64,000 nt of DNA from Glycomyces albidus (GTDB lineage: Bacteria; Actinomycetota; Actinomycetes; Mycobacteriales; Micromonosporaceae), in the NCBI RefSeq assembly GCF_009451885.1, contig NZ_WIAO01000024.1, forward strand, positions 1-64,000, written 5' to 3'. Of this stretch, positions 23,563-34,715 are shown one piece after another. Position numbers and translations under genes: made by a program. A model generated the notes under the pieces. That model saw only the letters and a list, made by a program, of their open reading frames with translations, made no database searches and was not told where the DNA came from. The first letter of the stretch is position 1, and each line of letters starts with the position of its first letter.

Positions 23563-26500
23563 ATGGCCGAGAACGCCGCCACCTCCGCGACCGCCGCCGC
23601 TGCGCCCGCCGCCGCCGCTGACGCCCCGTCCCCCGACGCCTCCCTGGACGGCGGTACCTACGAGGTCCTCTCGGGGCGCCTCGCCGGGTACGCCGCCGAG
23701 CTCGCCGAGCGGGCCGAGGCCCTCAACGCCGCCCGCACCGAGGCGTTCGGGTCCACCGAGCTCACCCTCCTCGGCACCACCCGCATCCGGACCGCGAACA
23801 ACTGCGTCCCCCGCGACATCGCCCGCGTCGGCAACCGCCTCCTCTTCGGCTACAACGTCCACATGGGACTCAAGTCGCAGACCGGGGTCGCCGACGTCTT
23901 CGCCCTCCACGATTTCGCACGCGAGAACGGGAACTTCGCGTTCACCGAGGTCACCGAGCCCGGCCACCTCCTCGACGAGCCCCGCTTCACCACCGACTTC
24001 ACCGAGATCTACCGGTACTACCGCTCCGCCGAACTCCTCCAGGTCCGCGAGGTCGACACCCGCCTCCTCGCCGTCTTCAAGATCGGCGAGCAGCTCACCG
24101 ACCAGCGCGTCCTGCGCTGGCAGCTCCAGAGCGACGGCACCGCCGCGTACATCGACGCGCGCGGCGACGCCGACGCGGTCTGGCCCGAGCCGTACGACTT
24201 CGAGTGGACCCAGACCACGCGCGAGCACCACGTCACCGGCCGCCACCCGCACGTGTCTATCGAGGACGAGATCTTCGTCGAATGCCTGAACGGCGACCTC
24301 ACCGTCAAGATCGAGGACAACACCGAGACCGGCGAGGGCGTCTACTCCGAGCCCGTCGCCGAGCCCCTCCAGTCCCTCGCCGACGCCGAGATCGCCTACG
24401 CCCGCGTCGGGCCCCTCATCCTGTTGCGGATCCTCCCGTACAAGGAGACCATCGCCCGCCACCTGATCTACAACACCCGCACCGCCACCGTGGTCCGCGC
24501 CGACGCGATCGGCGCCGCCTGCCGGCGCCTCCCCGAGGACCACGGCATCATCTTCCCCGGCGGGTACTACCTCAACGAGGGCCGGCTCAAGACCTTCGAC
24601 CACGACAGCGCCGGGCTGCGGTTCAAGAAGGTCGTCCGCTCGCCCAACGGCGAGGACGTCCTCTACGTCTTCTACGAAGAGGCCGAGGGCCGCTCGCTCC
24701 TGCTGCCGTACAACGTGATCCGCAAGGAGGTCGCGGCGCCGATGAGCGTCCACGGCCACGCGGTCTTCGACGACGGCACCCTCGTCGCGTTCCGCGCCAC
24801 CGGCGACGAGGCCACCCGCGTCCACCCGATGCAGGTGTGGGCCACCCCGTTCTGCTCCGAGGCGTACGCCGCCGCGGCCGAGACCGGCGACACGCCCGTC
24901 CACCGCATCGGCAACGCCGAAGCCGTCCGCGCCGTCTCGGACGCGCTCTCGGTGGCCCGCATGGTCCGCGAGATGCAGCCGGCCCAGGCGGTCTTCGAGG
25001 CGCTCATCGCCGCCGCCGTCCGCTGCCTCGACGACTACCCGTGGCTCGGCGACGAGGGCCTCCACGGCCTCGACGAGACCCTCCGGCACGTCCGCGACAC
25101 CGCCGAGGCCGTCCTCGACGAGTACGCCACCGTCGCCGAACTCACCGCCGAGGCCGAGAAGGCCCTCGAAGAGGCCCAGACCGGCACCGTCAAGCTCCTG
25201 CGCCGCGCCCGCGGCGAGACGCCCAAGACCGCCGAGGAATGGGTCGGGCTCCTCACCGAGCTGCGCGGCGCCTCCGGGCACCTCGTGACCCTCCGCGAGA
25301 CCCGCTACATCGACCTCGCCGGGATCGACGCGCTCGCCGCCGAGGTCGCCGAGTCCCTCGCGACGACCGGCCGCCGCGCCGTCGCGTTCCTCGAACGGGA
25401 CGACGCGTTCACCGCCTACCACGAGCAGATCGCCGAACTCGAACGCAAAGCCGAGGCCATCGAGACCGTCGCCGAGGCGAACCCGGTCCTCGAGGACCTC
25501 GACGCCCGCCAGCAGGGTCTCGAGACGCTCACCGAGGTCGTCGCCAACCTCGACATCGGCGACGCCGTCGTGCGCACCGCGATCCTCGGCCGCGTCTCCG
25601 AAGTGCTCGCCGCCGTCAACCGCGCCCGCGCCGCGCTCGCCGCGCGCCGCCGCGAACTCGCCGTCGGCGAGGGCCGCGCCGAGTTCGCCGCCGAGTTCGC
25701 GCTCCTCGGCCAGTCCGTGACCGCCGCGATCAGCGCCGCCGGCACGCCCGCCGCATGCGACGACCAGCTCGGCCGGCTCCTGCTCACCATCGAGAACCTC
25801 GAGACCCGCTTCGCCGACTTCGACGAGTTCCTAGCGCAGCTCGCCGACAAGCGCACCGACGTCTACGAGGCGTTCTCCTCCCGCAAGCAGCACCTCCTCG
25901 ACGAGGCCGCCCGCCGCGCCGAGCAGCTCGCCCAGTCCGCCGACCGCATCCTCGATGCCGTCGCCCGCCGCACCGTGACACTGTCCTCGCTGGACGAGGT
26001 CAACACGTACTTCGCGACCGACCCGATGGTCGAGCGCCTCCGCAAGGTCGTCGGCGAACTCCGCGGCCTCGACGACACCGTCCGCGCCGAGGAGATCGAG
26101 GGCCGCATCGCCGCCGCCCGCGCCGAGGCCGGCCGCGCCCTCACCGACCGCATCGACCTGTTCGACGGCGACGCCGTCAAGTTCGGCGAGCACCGCATCC
26201 CCGTCAACACCCAGCCGCTCGACCTCACCCTCGTGCCCACCGGCGACGGGCTCGCGTTCTCGCTCACCGGCACCGACTACCGGCACGTCGTCGACGACCC
26301 CGGCTTCGCGGACACGAGACCGTACTGGAGCCAGTTCCTGCCCTCGGAGAACGCCGAGGTCTACCGGTCCGAGCACCTCGCCTCCGCGCTCCTCGAGGAA
26401 CGGGGCGCGGCCGCGCTCGCACTCGAGGCCGACCTGCCGAGGCTCGTCGCCGCCGCGGCCGCCGAACGCTACGACGAGGGCTACGAGCGCGGCGTCCACG

Positions 26501-28557
26501 ACGCCGACGCCGCCGCGATCCTCGCCGAGGTCCTCCGCCTCCACGGCCCCGCCGGGACGCTCCGCTACCCCGGCGCCGAACGCGCCCTCGCCCAGCTGTT
26601 CTGGAGCGAGGCCGCCGTCGACGGCAAGGCGCAGCAGGAGACCTGGACCGCCCAGGCCCGGTCCCTCGCCCGAGTCCGGGAGACCTTCGGCAGGACCGAC
26701 GTCATGGCCGGCCTCATCGACGACATCCGCGTGCGGCTCGCCCGGTTCACCGGCGACGCGCTCCTGCACGCCCACTTCCAGTTCCCGCTCCGGGCCGACG
26801 AGCGCCTCGCCGTCGAGTACCTCGTCGAAGAGCTCGCCGCGACCGGCGCGTTCGCGGCCTCCGCGCGCGCCCGCGCGCTCCTGGCGGCGTTCGCGAACCA
26901 CATCGGACCGGCCGCGAAGTCCGGCCTCGACGAGGACCTCCGCGGCCTCGAACCCGACGACCCCGCCGACCGGCCGCGCGCCCTGTCCCGCAGATGGGGC
27001 CTGGCGTGGACGTGGCTCGACGCGTTCCTCGCCCAGGACGAGAGCGACCGGTACGACCGCACCGACCTCCCCGAGGCGATCGCGCTCCTCATCGGCGGCG
27101 CCGACACGTACGACGCCGACGCCGAGCTCACCGCGCAGGCCACCGGCCTGCTCGGGACCCACCCGCGCGTCGAGAACCGCGTCCTCGCATTCCGCCTCGA
27201 CGAGTTCCTCGCCCGCACCGGCCGCTTCCGCCGCGAAGTCCTCCCCGGCTACCGCGCCTACCAGCGCCGCCGCGCCGAGATCATCGAGGAGCACCGCCGC
27301 ACCCTCCGCATCGAGGAGTTCAAGCCCAAGACGATGGCCGGGTTCGTCCGCAACCAGCTGATCGACGACGTGTACCTGCCGCTCATCGGCGCGAACCTCG
27401 CCAAGCAGATCGGCGCCGGCGGCGGCGAGGGCCGCCGCACCGACCAGTCCGGGATGCTCATGCTCATCTCGCCGCCCGGCTACGGCAAGACGACCCTCAT
27501 GGAGTACGTCGCCGACCGGCTCGGGATGCTCCTGGTCAAGGTCAACGGGCCCGCGCTCGGGCACGACACCGTCTCGGTCGACCCGGCCGACGCGCCGAAC
27601 GCGACCGCCCGCGCCGAGGTCCAGAAGATCAACTTCGCGCTCGAATGCGGCTCGAACGTCCTGCTCTACCTCGACGACATCCAGCACACCAACCCCGAGC
27701 TGCTCCAGAAGTTCATCTCGCTGTGCGACGCCCAGCGGAAGATGGAGGGCGTCTGGAACGGCCGCACCCGCACCTACGACCTGCGCGGGAAGCGGTTCGC
27801 GGTGTGCATGGCCGGCAACCCGTACACTGAGGCCGGCCAGAAGTTCCGCATCCCCGACATGCTCGCCAACCGCGCCGACGTGTGGAACCTCGGCGACGTC
27901 CTGTCCGGGCGCGACCGGGTCTTCGCCCAGTCGTACATCGAGAACGCGCTCACCTCGAACCAGGTGACCGCGCCGCTCGCCGCCCGCGGCCGCGCCGACG
28001 TGCAGCTCCTCATCCGGCTCGCCGCCGGCGACCCGACCGCCGCCCCGGAGGGCCTCGCCCACCCGTACTCGGCGGGCGAGCTCGACCAGGTCCTGTCGGT
28101 CCTGCGCAAGCTCCTGCGGATCCAGGAGACCGTGCTGCGCAACAACCTCGCGTACATCGCCTCGGCCGCCCAGGACGACGCCTCGCGCACCGAGCCGCCG
28201 TTCCTGCTCCAGGGCTCGTACCGGAACATGAACCGGCTCGCCGAGCGGGTCGTCCCGGTCATGAACGACGAGGAGCTCGAAGCGGTCATCGACGACCACT
28301 ATGCGGGCGAGGCGCAGACGCTCGCGTCCGGCGCGGAGGCCAACCTGCTCAAACTCGCCGAGCTCCGGGGGCGCCTGACGCCCGAGCGCGAGACCCGCTG
28401 GGAGGCGGTCAAGGACGCGTTCCGCCGGGAGCAGACCCTCGGCGGCGCGAGCGACGATCCAATGTCGAGGGCCGTCGGCGCGATCACCCTGCTGTCCGAC
28501 CGCGTCGCCGGAATCGAGACCGCCCTGAAGGAAAGAAGCAGCGTCCGCGGGGAATAA
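23563..28557 (+). CDS. Giant AAA+ ATPase (DNA-repair-ATPase/DUF3686-like), 1664 aa
   Basis: A 1664-residue protein starting at ATG 23563 with AGGGGAG just upstream. The order is: a short Ala-rich lead; a coiled segment; a beta-rich domain of about 350 residues (70-450) with propeller-like repeats; long helical/coiled-coil regions (about 480-900); a further alpha/beta and helical part; and a C-terminal MoxR-like AAA+ module with Walker A PPGYGKTT (1304-1311), Walker B LLYLDDIQ with D1371/D1372, and a sensor-1-like GNPYT (N1419). This fits the family usually labelled DNA repair ATPase (DUF3686), as I remember it; the repair role is not proven. Operon position after YqiJ-like and flotillin genes implies a membrane-linked remodelling machine. 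Confidence 0.8.
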   Translation: MAENAATSATAAAAPAAAADAPSPDASLDGGTYEVLSGRLAGYAAELAERAEALNAARTEAFGSTELTLLGTTRIRTANNCVPRDIARVGNRLLFGYNVHMGLKSQTGVADVFALHDFARENGNFAFTEVTEPGHLLDEPRFTTDFTEIYRYYRSAELLQVREVDTRLLAVFKIGEQLTDQRVLRWQLQSDGTAAYIDARGDADAVWPEPYDFEWTQTTREHHVTGRHPHVSIEDEIFVECLNGDLTVKIEDNTETGEGVYSEPVAEPLQSLADAEIAYARVGPLILLRILPYKETIARHLIYNTRTATVVRADAIGAACRRLPEDHGIIFPGGYYLNEGRLKTFDHDSAGLRFKKVVRSPNGEDVLYVFYEEAEGRSLLLPYNVIRKEVAAPMSVHGHAVFDDGTLVAFRATGDEATRVHPMQVWATPFCSEAYAAAAETGDTPVHRIGNAEAVRAVSDALSVARMVREMQPAQAVFEALIAAAVRCLDDYPWLGDEGLHGLDETLRHVRDTAEAVLDEYATVAELTAEAEKALEEAQTGTVKLLRRARGETPKTAEEWVGLLTELRGASGHLVTLRETRYIDLAGIDALAAEVAESLATTGRRAVAFLERDDAFTAYHEQIAELERKAEAIETVAEANPVLEDLDARQQGLETLTEVVANLDIGDAVVRTAILGRVSEVLAAVNRARAALAARRRELAVGEGRAEFAAEFALLGQSVTAAISAAGTPAACDDQLGRLLLTIENLETRFADFDEFLAQLADKRTDVYEAFSSRKQHLLDEAARRAEQLAQSADRILDAVARRTVTLSSLDEVNTYFATDPMVERLRKVVGELRGLDDTVRAEEIEGRIAAARAEAGRALTDRIDLFDGDAVKFGEHRIPVNTQPLDLTLVPTGDGLAFSLTGTDYRHVVDDPGFADTRPYWSQFLPSENAEVYRSEHLASALLEERGAAALALEADLPRLVAAAAAERYDEGYERGVHDADAAAILAEVLRLHGPAGTLRYPGAERALAQLFWSEAAVDGKAQQETWTAQARSLARVRETFGRTDVMAGLIDDIRVRLARFTGDALLHAHFQFPLRADERLAVEYLVEELAATGAFAASARARALLAAFANHIGPAAKSGLDEDLRGLEPDDPADRPRALSRRWGLAWTWLDAFLAQDESDRYDRTDLPEAIALLIGGADTYDADAELTAQATGLLGTHPRVENRVLAFRLDEFLARTGRFRREVLPGYRAYQRRRAEIIEEHRRTLRIEEFKPKTMAGFVRNQLIDDVYLPLIGANLAKQIGAGGGEGRRTDQSGMLMLISPPGYGKTTLMEYVADRLGMLLVKVNGPALGHDTVSVDPADAPNATARAEVQKINFALECGSNVLLYLDDIQHTNPELLQKFISLCDAQRKMEGVWNGRTRTYDLRGKRFAVCMAGNPYTEAGQKFRIPDMLANRADVWNLGDVLSGRDRVFAQSYIENALTSNQVTAPLAARGRADVQLLIRLAAGDPTAAPEGLAHPYSAGELDQVLSVLRKLLRIQETVLRNNLAYIASAAQDDASRTEPPFLLQGSYRNMNRLAERVVPVMNDEELEAVIDDHYAGEAQTLASGAEANLLKLAELRGRLTPERETRWEAVKDAFRREQTLGGASDDPMSRAVGAITLLSDRVAGIETALKERSSVRGE

Positions 28558-28671
28558 AGGCTCGGCGCTGGGCCGCACCGCACCGGACACCCGGTACGCT
28601 TTCGAACAAGAGCCTGGCGCCTGGCTCGCCGTGCCCCTGAAGCCGCTGATTATCAATAAAGGGAGGTCCCC

Positions 28672-29400
28672 GTGCCGACAAAGACGGGAGAAAAGGTCCG
28701 GATCATTGTCTTGGGCACCGGCCCCGACGCCGACACCGCCCGCGCGATCGCCGAGTCCGACGCCGACGTCGCACTCGCCAAACAGTTCACCAAGACCGTG
28801 ACCCACCTGGTCGCCGACGACACCGTCAAGCCCACCGAAGCGCGCCTGAAGAAGGCCGAGGAGGCCGGCGTCCCCGTCCTCACCGTCGCCGAGTTCCGCG
28901 CGCTGCTGGTCGCCGGGGCCGAGGACGAGGAGGAGACCGAAGCGGTCGAGACCCCCGCGGCCGAGACCGAGGAGGCACCCGCCGCCGAGGTCGAGGAGGC
29001 GCCCGCCGCCGGGGGGACCGCCGACGTCGCCGAAGCCGAGACCGCCGCCGCGACCGCGGACGTCGAGCCCGAGCCGGTCGCCGAAGCCCCTGAGCCCGAG
29101 CCCGTCACCGCCCCCGCCGCCGAGCCCGTCGAGGAGCTCGAGCCGGTCGACGAGTCCGAGAAGCCCTCGGAGGCGGCGCCGACCGAGACCGCGGCCGCGA
29201 CCACGTCGTCCACCGAGCCCGAGCCGGTCGCCGAGGCGATCGACGAGCCGGAGGAGGCCAAGGCCGACCCGGAGCAGGCCGTCCCCGCCCAGACCAAGGC
29301 GCCCGCGATCGAGACCACCGACGCCGGATCCGAGAAGGCCAAGCCCGGCCTCCTCGCCAAGATCAAGTCGATCTTCGGCCTCACCGGCGCCCGCAAGTAG
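28672..29400 (+). CDS. BRCT-domain protein with long acidic tail, 242 aa
   Basis: A 242-residue protein starting at GTG 28672, seven bases after GGGAGGT. Residues 1-80 look like a single BRCT domain: KVRIIVLGTGPDAD, then VTHLVADDTVKPTEARLKKA (about 44-63) and VPVLTVAEFRALL. The next 140 residues are an acidic, Glu/Ala/Pro-rich disordered region; the last 17 residues are basic and amphipathic (LLAKIKSIFGLTGARK), possibly a membrane- or nucleic-acid-binding tip. It follows the giant ATPase by 114 bases and ends at a strong terminator, so it is probably the last gene of that operon. BRCT domains bind phosphopeptides or DNA ends. A stand-alone copy next to flotillin genes is unusual. Confidence 0.7.
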   Translation: MPTKTGEKVRIIVLGTGPDADTARAIAESDADVALAKQFTKTVTHLVADDTVKPTEARLKKAEEAGVPVLTVAEFRALLVAGAEDEEETEAVETPAAETEEAPAAEVEEAPAAGGTADVAEAETAAATADVEPEPVAEAPEPEPVTAPAAEPVEELEPVDESEKPSEAAPTETAAATTSSTEPEPVAEAIDEPEEAKADPEQAVPAQTKAPAIETTDAGSEKAKPGLLAKIKSIFGLTGARK

Positions 29401-29407
29401 CGCACCG

Positions 29408-29438
29408 AAAGCCCCGAGCCCACCGGGCTCGGGGCTTT
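29408..29438 (+). terminator. Rho-independent-like terminator
   Basis: A perfect 14-bp stem (29408-29421 with 29425-29438) with a three-base loop starts eight bases after the BRCT gene stop and ends in CTTTAG. It is the clearest terminator of the window and isolates clpB from the upstream operon. Confidence 0.88.
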
Positions 29439-29519
29439 AGGCTGCCCGGGAGGGGCCGCGTCCGGGGCGACGCGGACCGGGTTCGCTGAGGGCGAACGCG
29501 CGAGCGATCGCCGTTAAAA

Positions 29520-29540
29520 CTTGAGTCGTCTAGACTCAAC
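29520..29540 (+). promoter_or_regulatory. HspR operator (HAIR) upstream of clpB
   Basis: CTTGAGT (29520-29526), seven bases, then ACTCAAC (29534-29540): 13 of 14 half-site bases match the HAIR consensus CTTGAGT-N7-ACTCAAG, which HspR uses to repress dnaK and clpB in Streptomyces and Mycobacterium. It lies 33 bases before the clpB start codon, consistent with repression at the promoter. Confidence 0.9.
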
Positions 29541-29572
29541 TTGGCACCCGACGAGAGGAAGGCAGAACCGCA

Positions 29573-32176
<2,604 letters not shown>

Positions 32177-32209
32177 TCCGGGGCCGCCCGACGGGCGACC
32201 CACCCGAGA

Positions 32210-32239
32210 GGAGCCCCGGCCGAGCCGCCCCGGGGCTCC
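32210..32239 (+). terminator. Hairpin terminator between clpB and the convergent gene
   Basis: A 10-bp perfect stem (32210-32219 with 32230-32239) lies 34 bases after the clpB stop and 19 bases before the end of the convergent gene. It could act in both directions. Confidence 0.65.
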
Positions 32240-32257
32240 CTCGCGAACCGCGTGCCG

Positions 32258-32677
32258 TCAGGTCCGCTCCCTGCGCGGTACCACCCCGCACCACCGGCGT
32301 GCGTCGCCGGTGAGGAGCAGTCCGAACATCACCCAGAACAGCGGGATCGAGAGCAGATAGGCGACGCTGGTGGCCATGAGCGAGAACGAGCAGAGCCCGC
32401 CGGTGACTCCGAGAGCGATCCCGGTGATCCGCGCCCCGTTCCGCCCGCTGCGGAACCGCGTCGCCACCAGGGCGACCCCGGCGGCGAGGAGCGGCCCGGA
32501 GAGCATCTGCACCGGGTAGTGGTAGAGGAAGTCGCCCAGCCTGCCGGCGTTGTCGAGGATGATCCACTCCCCGGCGGTTCCCAGCGCGACGATCGTCACG
32601 GTGCACCACATGACGATGATGGCGGCGGTGACCTTCCTCGGCATCGTTCCGGGCCCGGACGGCTCTTCGATCTCCAT
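32258..32677 (-). CDS. Four-helix membrane protein, 139 aa
   Basis: A 139-residue integral membrane protein: short acidic N-terminus, hydrophobic segments at about 15-35, 53-72, 82-97 and 104-122, then a basic RRWCGVVPRRERT tail, so the C-terminus is probably cytoplasmic. On the minus strand TAGCCT (32684-32689) ends six bases before the ATG and there is no RBS, a leaderless arrangement. It is monocistronic and converges on clpB. No family is recognised. Confidence 0.6.
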   Translation of the reverse strand: MEIEEPSGPGTMPRKVTAAIIVMWCTVTIVALGTAGEWIILDNAGRLGDFLYHYPVQMLSGPLLAAGVALVATRFRSGRNGARITGIALGVTGGLCSFSLMATSVAYLLSIPLFWVMFGLLLTGDARRWCGVVPRRERT

Positions 32678-32683
32678 GTGCGG

Positions 32684-32689
32684 AGGCTA
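32684..32689 (-). promoter_or_regulatory. -10-like TAGCCT, leaderless start
   Basis: On the minus strand TAGCCT is followed by six bases and then the ATG at 32677. No Shine-Dalgarno sequence is present. Confidence 0.4.
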
Positions 32690-32851
32690 AAGCCCGCGGC
32701 GCGGGAGGGGTCCCGGCGAGCAGCCCGCGGAACGCGGCGGTGGCGCAGTGCGGGTGAGAAGTCCGGGCGTGCCGGCCCGCAGCGGTCCCACTATGGAATG
32801 AAACTTCGTTGTTCACCCGAATAGCTGAGCATCATTGGCCATAGTGCACCC

Positions 32852-33853
32852 ATGGCCATCACTGGTAGCTCAGGCGCCACACCACGCCTGTCCCGCCGCA
32901 CCGTCCTCACCGGCGCAGCAGCCCTCATCGCCGGAGCCGCGGGCGTTCCGGCCCGCCCCGCCCGCGCGGCGCAGGCGCCGCGGATCCGGGCGGCGGCCGC
33001 CGGGTGGAGCGGGCGCGACGGCGAACTCCTCGTCCTCACCGAGGAATCCGAACCCACCGGAGCCGCCGACTACGCGCTCCGCGTCCTCGAACCCGCAGGG
33101 GCCGCCGAGCCCGGCGCGGCCGTGACCGGCGCCCTCGGCCCGCCGCTCCCGCTGCCCCTGCCCGGCGACTTCGCGCCCCACTCGATGGCCGCGACCGGCC
33201 CGGTCCTGTGGGTCACCGGCGCCCGGGAACTCGCGCCCGACCGGGTCCGGCCCGCCCTCGTCCGCATCGAGAACGGCGTCGGCGGCTACGTCGACCTGCC
33301 CGTCCCCGAGGACGTCCGCTCCGGCGTCGCCACCGCCGCGAGCCCCCTCGGAAGCGGCCTCGCCGTCGCCATCGAAGGCGGCCCCGGCGAGCACCTGGCC
33401 GCACTTTCGCGCAGCCACCTCGCCGTCACCGCCGACGGTGCGCGCACCTGGACCGGCCGGCGCCTCGCCGACGACCTCGGCGAAGGCTACGGCACCGTCC
33501 TCACCGAGACCGACCGCGGCCTCTTCGCCGCCGTCGCCGACGGCGCCGGCACCCAGTTCGCCTTCACCGGCCGCCTCACCGAGGCCACGGCCCTGGTCCT
33601 CGCCCCGGCCGGGACCCTCCCCGGTGCGGGCCGGCCGATGGCCGCCGTCGCCGCCGCCGCCCACGTCAGCCTCTTCTCCGACCGGGACGGCGCGATCACC
33701 GAGACCCGCTTCGCCCCCGGGCGCACCGAATCGGGCACCGGCGGCACCGCCCGCGACTGCGCCTGCCTCGGCGAGGTCCTCGCCGTCCCCGGCCGGCGCG
33801 GCCTCCGGCTCGAGACCGACGGCACCACCATCCACATCAGGGGACTCGACTAG
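32852..33853 (+). CDS. Tat-exported protein of unknown function, 333 aa
   Basis: A 333-residue protein with a twin-arginine signal: RLSRRTVLTGAAALIAGAAG at about 12-31, with cleavage after an A-R-A site near residue 40. The mature part is beta-rich, with repeated short strands and WVTGARELAPDRV and LSRSHLAVTADGARTWTGRR, reminiscent of sialidase/BNR-type propellers (the phrase ADGARTWT is close to the Asp-box S-x-D-x-G-x-T-W). CATAGT ends six bases before the ATG, so transcription may be leaderless. It is followed 13 bases later by an M15-like gene, forming an operon of cell-envelope proteins. Confidence 0.65.
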   Translation: MAITGSSGATPRLSRRTVLTGAAALIAGAAGVPARPARAAQAPRIRAAAAGWSGRDGELLVLTEESEPTGAADYALRVLEPAGAAEPGAAVTGALGPPLPLPLPGDFAPHSMAATGPVLWVTGARELAPDRVRPALVRIENGVGGYVDLPVPEDVRSGVATAASPLGSGLAVAIEGGPGEHLAALSRSHLAVTADGARTWTGRRLADDLGEGYGTVLTETDRGLFAAVADGAGTQFAFTGRLTEATALVLAPAGTLPGAGRPMAAVAAAAHVSLFSDRDGAITETRFAPGRTESGTGGTARDCACLGEVLAVPGRRGLRLETDGTTIHIRGLD

Positions 33854-33866
33854 ACGAGGAGGAACG

Positions 33867-34673
33867 ATGCCATTCCCCAGCAGCGGCAAGGCGTTCGCGA
33901 GCTCGTCCTGCGAACTCCCCGACATCACCCGCGACTGGCTCCACGACACCGTCTGGAAGACCCGCTACCGCACCGCGTTCGGCGGTGACGGCCTCGGCGT
34001 CCACCCCTCCGTCACCTCCTTCACGATGCACGAGGAGGCGCACGTCCAGGCCGGGAAGCTCGTCCGCGACCTCCACGACCTCGGCCAGGCGTACGGCTAC
34101 GCCGGCGTCCCGCGCGCGTACCAGTGGACCGGGCTCGCCGGCGCCAAGGTCTGCAAGCCCGGCTACCACCGCTACGGCGCCGCCCTCGACTTCACCCGCT
34201 TCGACTGGGGGCCGGACTGCTTCGTCGACACCGCCGTCCACGGCAGGGCGCGCCGCTACCTCCGCCGCCGCTACCTCGCGGTGATCGCCATGTGCCGCAA
34301 GCACTTCGGGACGGTCCTGCACCTCCACCACGATCCGGACGGCTCCCACTGGAACCACATCCACGTCGACCGGGGCCGCAAGGCCGTCGCCGCCGACTGG
34401 GACTACCAGACCGACACCACGATCATCCAGTGGGCCGCAAGGGATCTCGCGGGCATCACCGACATGGCCATCGACGGCGACTTCGGCCCGCAGACCGAGG
34501 AGGGCTTCAAAGCCCTCCGCGACGCCTTCCGGACGGGGGACGTCGACCCGGCCGCGTCATCGGCGAACTTCCGGATCTGGCTCGACCTCATCGGCCGCCA
34601 CGGCATGGCCGACAAGGACGCGGGCGAGTACCGGGCCGACACGCGGGCGAAGGCCGCCGGCCGCGACGAGTAG
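33867..34673 (+). CDS. M15-like zinc peptidase domain with peptidoglycan-binding domain, 268 aa
   Basis: A 268-residue protein. The first domain has GYHRYGAALDFTRFDW (about 95-110) and SHWNHIHVD (about 156-164): the H-x-x-G-x-A-x-D and H-x-H zinc-ligand pattern of D-Ala-D-Ala peptidases and extensin-like M15-type folds. The second domain (about 175-225) contains MAIDGDFGPQTEEGFKAL, a typical peptidoglycan_binding_1 repeat. No signal peptide is visible at the chosen ATG (after GAGGAGGAA), which is odd for a cell-wall enzyme; it may leave by another route or act on imported substrates. Operon with the Tat-exported protein before it. Confidence 0.75.
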   Translation: MPFPSSGKAFASSSCELPDITRDWLHDTVWKTRYRTAFGGDGLGVHPSVTSFTMHEEAHVQAGKLVRDLHDLGQAYGYAGVPRAYQWTGLAGAKVCKPGYHRYGAALDFTRFDWGPDCFVDTAVHGRARRYLRRRYLAVIAMCRKHFGTVLHLHHDPDGSHWNHIHVDRGRKAVAADWDYQTDTTIIQWAARDLAGITDMAIDGDFGPQTEEGFKALRDAFRTGDVDPAASSANFRIWLDLIGRHGMADKDAGEYRADTRAKAAGRDE

Positions 34674-34715
34674 CGATCGAACCGGGCGGCCGCCGCCCCG
34701 AAGGAGGACCACCGT

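Noticed and set aside
25831-28806. A 991-codon open frame antisense to the giant ATPase
   Set aside because: Composition is that of reverse-complemented GC-rich codons; the sense strand carries clear AAA+ motifs.
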